NCBI RefSeq assembly: GCF_009910705.1 | Contig: NZ_JAAAXJ010000008.1 | Coordinates: 1 to 64,000, forward strand | Direction: 5' to 3' | Length of the DNA stretch: 64,000 nt | Source: Microvirga arsenatis | GTDB taxonomy: Bacteria > Pseudomonadota > Alphaproteobacteria > Rhizobiales > Beijerinckiaceae | Shown here: piece by piece, positions 56,131 to 64,000 of the stretch | Layout: each line of letters starts with the position of its first letter | Position numbering within the stretch: the first letter of the stretch is position 1 | Translations under genes and position numbers: made by a program | The notes under the pieces: model-generated | The model's input: the letters and a program-made list of their open reading frames with translations, nothing else | Told to the model about the DNA's origin: nothing | Databases searched by the model: none

Positions 56131-57486
56131 TTACGCCGCGACCTTGGAGGCCGCCTGGCTCACGGCCTGCACCACGTCGTCCACCACGCGGTTGACGAGA
56201 TCCTCGTTGTCGCCCTCGCCCATCACGCGGATGACCGGCTCGGTGCCGGAGGGACGGATCACCAGGCGCCCGGCGGCGCCGAGGCGCTCGCGCCCGGCCT
56301 CGATGGCCTGGATGACGGAGGCGTCCTGGAGCGGCTTGCCCGACTTGTAGCGCACGTTCTTGAGCACCTGCGGCAGGGGCTCGAAGCAGTGGCAGACCTC
56401 GGAGACCGGCTTGCCCATGCTCTTGACCACCGCGAGCAGCTGGAGGGCCGCCACGAGGCCGTCGCCCGTGGTGGTGTAGTCCGACATGATGATGTGGCCG
56501 GACTGCTCGCCGCCGAGGTTGAAGCCGTGGGCGCGCATGTGCTCGAGCACGTAGCGGTCGCCGACGGCGGTGCGCACCAGGTTGAGGCCCATCGCGTTCA
56601 GGTAGCGCTCGAAGCCGAGATTGGACATGACCGTGGCGACGATGCCCGGCTGCGCCAGGCGCCCGTCCTCCTTCCACGAGCGGGCGACCACCGCCATGAG
56701 CTGGTCGCCGTCGACCTTGTTGCCCTTCTCGTCGACGATGAGGACGCGGTCCGCGTCGCCGTCCAAAGCGATGCCCACGTCGGCCCGCATCTCGCGCACC
56801 TTGTTGACCAGGGCATCGGGCGCGGTCGAGCCGACGTCGTGGTTGATGTTGAAGCCGTTGGGCTCCACGCCGATGGAGATGACCTCGGCGCCGAGCTCCC
56901 ACAGGGCCTCGGGAGCCACCTTGTAGCCGGCGCCGTTGGCGCAATCGACCACGACCCGCATGCCCTCCAAGTCGATCTGGCGCGGCAGGGTGCGCTTGGC
57001 GAACTCGATGTAGCGGGCATGGACGCTCTCGATGCGCTTGGCGCGGCCGAGGGTGGCGGAGCCGGAGAGGCGCTGCGTCAGGTCGGAATCGATCAGGGCC
57101 TCGATCTGGAGCTCCATGTCGTCGTTGAGCTTGAACCCGTCGGGGCCGAACAGCTTGATCCCGTTGTCCTCGTAGGGGTTGTGCGAGGCCGAGATCATGA
57201 CGCCGAGGTCGCAGCGCATGGAGCGGGTGAGCATGGCGACCGCCGGGGTCGGGATGGGCCCCAGGAGCAGCACATCCATTCCCACCGAGGTGAAGCCGGC
57301 CTGAAGGGCGGATTCGATCATGTAGCCGGACAGCCGCGTATCCTTGCCGATGACGACCCGGTGGCGGTAGTCGCCGCGTTGCCGGAACATGACTCCAGCC
57401 GCCTGCCCCACCCGCAGGGCGAGATCCGGGGTGATGATGCCATTGGCGCGGCCGCGAATGCCGTCGGTCCCAAAGTATTTACGCAC
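56131..57486 (-). CDS. glmM: Phosphoglucosamine mutase
   Basis: Converts glucosamine-6-phosphate to glucosamine-1-phosphate for peptidoglycan and lipopolysaccharide. The phospho-serine is Ser101 in [14 protein letters not shown], metal binding by DGDADR and sugar binding by GEQSGH; phosphate loop [12 protein letters not shown] near the C terminus. Start GTG 57486 with GGAG eight bases upstream gives [13 protein letters not shown], the normal N terminus, 451 residues; a longer frame to 57561 adds a basic tail. It follows ftsH but with a strong terminator between. Confidence 0.95.
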   Translation of the reverse strand: MRKYFGTDGIRGRANGIITPDLALRVGQAAGVMFRQRGDYRHRVVIGKDTRLSGYMIESALQAGFTSVGMDVLLLGPIPTPAVAMLTRSMRCDLGVMISASHNPYEDNGIKLFGPDGFKLNDDMELQIEALIDSDLTQRLSGSATLGRAKRIESVHARYIEFAKRTLPRQIDLEGMRVVVDCANGAGYKVAPEALWELGAEVISIGVEPNGFNINHDVGSTAPDALVNKVREMRADVGIALDGDADRVLIVDEKGNKVDGDQLMAVVARSWKEDGRLAQPGIVATVMSNLGFERYLNAMGLNLVRTAVGDRYVLEHMRAHGFNLGGEQSGHIIMSDYTTTGDGLVAALQLLAVVKSMGKPVSEVCHCFEPLPQVLKNVRYKSGKPLQDASVIQAIEAGRERLGAAGRLVIRPSGTEPVIRVMGEGDNEDLVNRVVDDVVQAVSQAASKVAA

Positions 57487-57654
57487 GTGCTTTGTCTCCG
57501 CATTCCGTTGCGCCGATGCGCGCTTTTGCTTTTTCAAAGCAACCTCCCCCACTTCGGTCAAGGCATGGAGGCCGATCCGCGCATCACAAGTGATAAGCGA
57601 TTGTTACAAACCTTCCGCCTAGCTCATGTGTAGTATTAGTACTTCAGGGTAAAC

Positions 57655-57687
57655 AAAAAAGAACGCCCGCTGATAAAGCGGGCGTTC
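57655..57687 (-). terminator. Terminator of ftsH
   Basis: On the minus strand an 11-bp stem GAACGCCCGCT and complement around 5 nt, then TTTTTT. It lies 26 bp after the ftsH stop. Confidence 0.92.
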
Positions 57688-57712
57688 CTGGATTTCACAA
57701 CTACTGGCGCTT

Positions 57713-59632
<1,920 letters not shown>

Positions 59633-59693
59633 TGGATCAGGTTCTGCCCCAGAGGGAGATGAGCGTGAGGAGATCTCCCCGCGCGGCTAAACT

Positions 59694-59724
59694 CAATGTA
59701 GGCACACCGTCTCGCCTTGCCAAG
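59694..59724 (-). promoter_or_regulatory. Candidate RpoH (sigma-32) promoter of ftsH
   Basis: On the minus strand CTTGGC (59719-59724), a 16-bp spacer and CCTACATTG (59694-59702). This resembles the alphaproteobacterial heat-shock consensus CTTGAC-N16/17-CCTATAT. The leader to the ATG would be about 55 nt. Confidence 0.5.
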
Positions 59725-59775
59725 GGAATGAGGCGCCCGTGCGGCATCATCCGATAGCCTTGGCAGGTGACTTGG

Positions 59776-60795
59776 CTAACGGCCCCGGCGACGGGGGGGT
59801 TCCCGGGCGAGCGTCACCTTTCCCCCGGGGTCGAGGCGAACGAGCGCTCCGGCGACGGTCGCGCGCAGGGCTTGCCCCTGATCCACCGCCTCCCTGAGGC
59901 GCTCCGCGCAGGCTTCGAGCCGGCTGAGGCGCGGGCTTTCGAGCCCGATGCGGGCGAGGCTCAAGGCCAGCATCCGCACGGCGATCTCGAAGGGCTCGCG
60001 GCCCAGCGCACCGGCCTGGAACGCCAGGCCTCCCCCCTCCTGGACCGGCCCTGCCCGCTCCAGCGCCTCCCGGGCCATGCGGTCGAGGGCCTCGTCCGCC
60101 CGGGCGGCGCGCTCGGCGAGGCGCGCGAGGCGCCCGGCGGTGAGCCCCTCCTCGGCCAGGAGCGGCATGAGCCTGCGCCAGCGCACGCGGGCGTAGAGCT
60201 CGTTCGCATTGGAGGGATCGAGGACGAAGCGCCAGCCCTCCCGCCGGCAGAGGTCGAGAAGAAGCGACTTCGGCAGGCCGAGGAGCGGCCGGCCGTGGCG
60301 GATGCCCTGCCTGTCCGTTTCCCGGCGCATGCCGGAAAGCCCCTGCAGGCCGGAGCCCCTGGCGAGGCGCATCATCACCGTCTCGGCCTGATCGTCGAGC
60401 GTATGGGCGGTGACGAGATGGGAGGCGCCGAGCTCCCGGGCATGGGCGACGAGAAGGCGGTAGCGCGCCTCGCGGGCGGCCTCCTGAACCCCGGCTGCGG
60501 GCTTGCTCCCGGTCCAGGGGAGCGTCCGGTGCGGCAGGCTCAAGGCGGCGGCCTCGCGGGCGACGAAGGCGGCCTCCTCGGCAGCCTCGGGCCTCAGGCC
60601 ATGATCCACGGTGGCGACGAACACGGGCGGGCGGCCGGGCCCAGCGGCCCAGCGCGCGAGAAGGTGCATGAGGGCGATGGAATCCGGACCGCCGGAGACG
60701 GCGGCCACGATGCCGGAGGCGCGATCGAGGGAAAGGAACATGCGCTCCAGCCCGTCATCCGAGAGCGGATCGTCGGGGGGCGGAGGAAGAGCCAC
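59776..60795 (-). CDS. tilS: tRNA(Ile)-lysidine synthase
   Basis: N-type ATP pyrophosphatase that converts C34 of the tRNA-Ile CAU anticodon to lysidine. The PP-loop SGGPDS is at 34-39 (AAVSGGPDSIALMHLL). Other family stretches are TVDHGLRPEA, HTLDDQAETVMMRL and the RPLL block. 339 residues, a normal short alphaproteobacterial form with reduced C-terminal domains. It sits between cpoB and ftsH, an arrangement common in Hyphomicrobiales. Confidence 0.94.
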   Translation of the reverse strand: MALPPPPDDPLSDDGLERMFLSLDRASGIVAAVSGGPDSIALMHLLARWAAGPGRPPVFVATVDHGLRPEAAEEAAFVAREAAALSLPHRTLPWTGSKPAAGVQEAAREARYRLLVAHARELGASHLVTAHTLDDQAETVMMRLARGSGLQGLSGMRRETDRQGIRHGRPLLGLPKSLLLDLCRREGWRFVLDPSNANELYARVRWRRLMPLLAEEGLTAGRLARLAERAARADEALDRMAREALERAGPVQEGGGLAFQAGALGREPFEIAVRMLALSLARIGLESPRLSRLEACAERLREAVDQGQALRATVAGALVRLDPGGKVTLAREPPRRRGR

Positions 60796-60822
60796 GGCGC
60801 GGCCTGAAGGCTTTTTAAGGGA

Positions 60823-61779
60823 TCAGCTGCACTTGATCCGCTTCTGCTCGCGCTCGGAGGCCTGGCGCACGGCGGCGGAGGCCTGCGGGTACTTGCGGTC
60901 GAGCTCGGCGAAGACGGCGCAGGCGCGGTCCTTGGCACCCAGCCCGTTGAGGGAGATGCCGAGCCGCAGCAGGGCGTCGGGAGCCTTGGCCGCATCGGGG
61001 TGCTCGGCCGAGACGTTCAGGAACTGCTCCGCGGCCTCCCGGTAGCGGCTGCGCACGAGATAGGTCTCGCCCAGCCAGAAGGTGGCCTCGGGCACCAGCC
61101 TGTCGCGCGGATTGGACTGCAGGAAGCGGCGAAAGCCCATCTCGGCCTGGTCGTACTGCTTCTGCGTGAAGGAGGCATAGGCCGCGTCGAAATCCGCGCG
61201 CGGGTTGCCGACGCTGGTGGCCGCCACGCTCGGGCCGGGCCTTTCGCTGATGGCGCCCTGCGGCAGGGCCGCGGCGGGGCCATCCATCGGGGCGCCGGCC
61301 TCGTCCTGCTCGATCAGGTCGCCGATGCCGGCAAGCTGGCCGCCGGGCAGCGGCATCGGGCGGCCGGCATCCGCCGCCAGCGGGGCGGACGGCGGCGTGG
61401 AGCCGAGCGGACGGGGCGCGCCCGGGGCATCCGGCGCCTCCGACGGATCGAAGACGTCGCTGCGGCGCTGCGGCTGGGGAGCGGGGGCGGGCTGCGCCTG
61501 AGGCTGGGCCGGACGCGGGGGCGTCGCGGTGGAGGGCGCGGGCTTGGAGCCGCCGCCCCGCCCCTCCTGGAAGCGGAACTCCACGTCCTCCTGGAACTTG
61601 CGCAGCTGTTCCTTCAGCTGGCGGTTCTCGAACTGGAGCTGCTCCATCTGCCCCGCGAGCTGGCGGAACTGGCTCTCGAGCCGGTTCAGGCGCACGACCA
61701 CCTCGGCGGCATCCTGCGCGGCGGCAGGGGCTGCGAGGGCGAGGGCAAGGGCGAAAAAGGCAAACAGGCGTCGATACAT
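60823..61779 (-). CDS. cpoB: Cell division coordinator CpoB / YbgF
   Basis: Periplasmic partner of the Tol-Pal system, 318 residues. A signal peptide ends at AAA-Q (about 1-21). A trimeric coiled coil follows (about 25-68; LNRLESQFRQLAGQMEQLQ). A Pro/Ala-rich linker spans about 75-185 and TPR repeats cover about 190-315 (YASFTQKQYDQAEMGFRRFL, ATFWLGETYLVRSRYREAAEQF). ATG 61779 is at the signal peptide; the longer frame upstream runs through a palindromic repeat and is rejected. Confidence 0.93.
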   Translation of the reverse strand: MYRRLFAFFALALALAAPAAAQDAAEVVVRLNRLESQFRQLAGQMEQLQFENRQLKEQLRKFQEDVEFRFQEGRGGGSKPAPSTATPPRPAQPQAQPAPAPQPQRRSDVFDPSEAPDAPGAPRPLGSTPPSAPLAADAGRPMPLPGGQLAGIGDLIEQDEAGAPMDGPAAALPQGAISERPGPSVAATSVGNPRADFDAAYASFTQKQYDQAEMGFRRFLQSNPRDRLVPEATFWLGETYLVRSRYREAAEQFLNVSAEHPDAAKAPDALLRLGISLNGLGAKDRACAVFAELDRKYPQASAAVRQASEREQKRIKCS

Positions 61780-61893
61780 GCTGGGATATCCGTGAGGATC
61801 CTCGAACGAGGCGCCGTTAACACAAAAGCGCCGCCACGGCGAGACTATGGCGGCGCTCCAGGATTTCACAGGGACTTGAGCGAGAGTATCGGA

Positions 61894-61995
61894 CCCAAAA
61901 GTGGGCCCCACTTTTGGGGACAATTTCGAGACTCCCTCTCTTGGCCGGCGCATCGTTCGGAGCGGAAAACCGGATCCACTTTTCCGCACGATGCG
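61894..61995. repeat. Two palindromic repeats between pal and cpoB
   Basis: CCCAAAAGTGGG and its exact complement CCCACTTTTGGG (61894-61918) form a near-perfect cruciform with a 1-bp centre. A second one runs from CGCATCGT (61949-61956) with GCGGAAAA to TTTTCCGC and ACGATGCG (61980-61995). Confidence 0.8.
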
Positions 61996-62007
61996 CTGGG
62001 TGAGGCC

Positions 62008-62508
62008 TTATGCCCCGGCGCCGCCCCCGAGCACCGTCACCGCGCGACGGTTCTGCGACCAGCAGGAGATGTCGTTGCACACCGCCACCGGGCGCTCCTT
62101 GCCGTAGGACACGGTGCGGAAGCGGTTGCCCGGGATGCCGCGGGAGATCAGGTAGTCGCGCACGACCTGGGCGCGGCGGGCGGAGAGCGAGAAGTTGTAC
62201 TCGCGGGTGCCGCGCTCGTCCGCATGGCCCTCCACGATGAAGGTGTATTGCGGGTAGCGCTGCAGCCACTGGGCCTGCTTGTCGAGGGTCGCGACGGCGG
62301 TGGGGGTGAGGTCCGTGGAGTCGGTCTCGAAGAACACGCGGTCGCCCACGTTGACGACGAAGTCCTGGGCGCTGCCCGGGGTGGCGGCGCCGCCGGCGCC
62401 GAAGCCGCCGGCTCCGCCCGCCATCTCATCTTTGTTGGACGAACACGCCGCCGCCCCGAGGGCGAGGACGAGAGCAGCGGCGAATTTGACGGCGCGCAGC
62501 GTCATCAT
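62008..62508 (-). CDS. pal: Peptidoglycan-associated lipoprotein Pal
   Basis: Outer-membrane lipoprotein that grips peptidoglycan and interacts with TolB. Lipobox LGAAAC with lipidated Cys22, a Gly-rich linker, and an OmpA-like domain with EGHADERGTREYN and LSARRAQVV. ATG 62508 has AAGGAG eight bases upstream; a TTG at 62514 is too near that site. 166 residues. The expected neighbour tolB is not upstream; a divergent PLD gene is there instead. Confidence 0.95.
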   Translation of the reverse strand: MMTLRAVKFAAALVLALGAAACSSNKDEMAGGAGGFGAGGAATPGSAQDFVVNVGDRVFFETDSTDLTPTAVATLDKQAQWLQRYPQYTFIVEGHADERGTREYNFSLSARRAQVVRDYLISRGIPGNRFRTVSYGKERPVAVCNDISCWSQNRRAVTVLGGGAGA

Positions 62509-62754
62509 GGGCAATACTCCTTACACATACGTTTGCCGAACGTTGTGTCTTTCATATCGGGAGGATGGTTAAGGGAGGGTTCCGTCAACCGTGAGGACAA
62601 GCGCCGGATCAAGGTGAATTATGGCCAAGTTGTGGAAGTTGGCCTTAGGGTTAACAGAACGTGAAGACCACGGCGTCCAGCCCTGGGATACATTCCTTTA
62701 GGGAAGTTAGACGAAGCTCGGCTGCCGATTGCCCGTCTCACGCGTTGAGAGGTC

Positions 62755-64000
62755 ATGAACATCGTGACGACCCCGCCCGGTACCCTCGGACAGCCCTACC
62801 GCAAGGCCCTCGACGACCTGCGTCTGGAGCGGGCCTTCTCGCGCATCGCCGACAGCGACCTGCGCCATGGCAACGCGGTCGCCCTGCTGCGCGACTCGCG
62901 GGAGAACTACCCGGCCTGGCTCGAGGCGATCCGCTCCGCCGAACGGGTCGTCCACTTCGAGAACTTCATCGTCGCCGATGACGACACGGGCCGGGAATTC
63001 GCCGAGGCGCTCATGGAGCGGGCGCGCGCCGGCGTGCGGGTGCGGGTGCTCTACGACTGGCTGGGCTCCTCCGCCCGCGCCCTGCCGCCCTACTGGCGGC
63101 GCCTGCGCGAGGCCGGCGTCGAGGCAAGGGTTTTCAACCCGCCCCGGCTGACGGACCCGTTCTGGATCCGCCGCAACCACCGCAAGCTGATCACGGTGGA
63201 CGGGCGCATCGCCTTCGTCTCGGGGCTGTGCGTGTCCGACAACTGGGTCGGCAAGGACGGCCAGGAGCCCTGGCGCGACACGGGCGTGTCCCTCGCGGGA
63301 CCCGTGGTGGCCGATCTCGACGCCACCTTCGCCGAGAGCTGGTCGCTTGCGGGCATGCGGGCGATCCCGAAATCCGAGCTGCCCCATGCGGATCTCATCC
63401 CGCATGCGGGCACCATCGCGGCGCGGGTCATCAGCGGCGAGCCCGGCATGTTCCGCACCTACCGGGTCGACCAGTTCATCGCCGCCACGGCCCAGCGCAA
63501 CCTCTGGATCACCGACGCCTATTTCGTCGCCACCACCTCCTACGTGCAGGCCCTGGGCGAGGCGGCCCGGGACGGCGTGGACGTGCGGCTCCTCGTTCCG
63601 GGATCGAGCGACGTGCCGGCGCTGCAGCCGGTCGTGCGGGCGGGCTACCGCTCCCTCATCGAGGCCGGCATCCGCGTGTTCGAGTGGAACGGCTCCATGC
63701 TCCACGCCAAGACCGCCGTGGCGGACGGGCGCTGGGCGCGGGTGGGCTCCACCAACCTCAACCTGGCGAGCTGGGCCACCAACTGGGAGCTCGACGTGGT
63801 GGTGGAGGACACGGGCTTCGCCGAGGCGATGGAGGCGATGTACCTGGAGGACCTCGCCAACGCCACGGAGATCGTGCCCGGCTGGCAGTCGCGCCGCCGG
63901 CAGGCGAAGAACATGCGCTCGCGCCGCGGGCACCGCTATGCCAAGGGCGGCGTCAGGCGCCTTGCGGCCGGCGCCCTGGCGCTCTCCACCACCGTGGGCC
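62755..64000 (+). CDS. Phospholipase D-like protein (cardiolipin synthase family), partial at window edge
   Basis: Open from ATG 62755 (GAGAGG upstream) to the end of the window, at least 415 residues. Two HKD motifs are present: His142-x-Lys144-x4-Asp149 in NHRKLITVDG, and His317-x-Lys319-x4-Asp324 in LHAKTAVADG followed by GSTNLN. Both are needed for PLD chemistry, so the enzyme is probably active, most likely a cardiolipin synthase or related phosphatidyltransferase. The 3' end, starting with a basic stretch near 380-400, is cut off. Confidence 0.92.
   Translation, partial: MNIVTTPPGTLGQPYRKALDDLRLERAFSRIADSDLRHGNAVALLRDSRENYPAWLEAIRSAERVVHFENFIVADDDTGREFAEALMERARAGVRVRVLYDWLGSSARALPPYWRRLREAGVEARVFNPPRLTDPFWIRRNHRKLITVDGRIAFVSGLCVSDNWVGKDGQEPWRDTGVSLAGPVVADLDATFAESWSLAGMRAIPKSELPHADLIPHAGTIAARVISGEPGMFRTYRVDQFIAATAQRNLWITDAYFVATTSYVQALGEAARDGVDVRLLVPGSSDVPALQPVVRAGYRSLIEAGIRVFEWNGSMLHAKTAVADGRWARVGSTNLNLASWATNWELDVVVEDTGFAEAMEAMYLEDLANATEIVPGWQSRRRQAKNMRSRRGHRYAKGGVRRLAAGALALSTTVG

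Overview
The window looks like a chromosomal segment of a high-GC alphaproteobacterium of the order Hyphomicrobiales (Rhizobiales). The evidence is a GcrA cell-cycle regulator, a linked phoR-pstSCAB-phoU-phoB locus, an argD-argF-hslO operon, an RpoH with its RpoH box, an EcfG-type general-stress promoter (GGAAC-N16-CGTT) and a GTTC-N7-GTTC LexA-type operator. A Methylobacteriaceae/Microvirga-like host is my guess from gene content; nothing here proves the genus. I see no CRISPR array, insertion sequence, integrase, prophage or rRNA. Two tRNAs are present: Gly(CCC) and Glu(CTC), both on the minus strand.

Layout. 0-4 kb: tRNA-Gly, then a convergent restriction-modification pair (PD-(D/E)XK nuclease with a zinc knuckle; N6-adenine methylase fused to a specificity-like domain). 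4-11 kb: long-form dCTP deaminase, a CDP-alcohol phosphatidyltransferase, apaG-argE, and the overlapping argD-argF-hslO operon behind a clear promoter. 11-18.5 kb: gcrA, then the phosphate regulon with a PHO box before pstS. 18.5-30 kb: flippase-like membrane protein, HWE histidine kinase next to cobU, periplasmic metal-chelate/cobalamin binding protein, lytic transglycosylase, MFS transporter, gamma-glutamyltransferase, rfbD and metZ (behind a perfect 28-bp palindrome). 30-34 kb: a complete TRAP transporter, followed by three tiny genes behind an EcfG-type promoter. 34-39 kb: a 1542-residue RTX protein with an AT-rich upstream region. 39-45 kb: small membrane protein, tRNA-Glu, RluD-like pseudouridine synthase, rpoH, a hypothetical membrane protein and purA. 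44.5-45 kb: an orphan transcription unit with a LexA-type operator, a consensus promoter and an intrinsic terminator but no recognised gene. 45-51 kb: glutamine amidotransferase, DMT exporter, purU, serA and serC. 51-56 kb: an RND efflux adaptor and pump. 56-64 kb: glmM, ftsH, tilS, cpoB, pal and a phospholipase-D-like protein that runs off the window edge.

The genes form several working groups: arginine synthesis (argE, argD, argF), phosphate sensing and uptake (phoR to phoB), serine and one-carbon/purine metabolism (serA, serC, purU, purA), methionine synthesis (metZ), envelope integrity (pal, cpoB, ftsH, glmM, transglycosylase) and stress control (rpoH, hslO, ftsH, the EcfG-type and LexA-type units).

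Intergenic DNA is rich in palindromic repeats. One roughly 90-bp double-hairpin element occurs four times, three of them between convergent genes. The strongest leads for something undescribed are the SOS-type orphan unit (44531-44994) and the stress-promoter micro-gene cluster (33402-33975).
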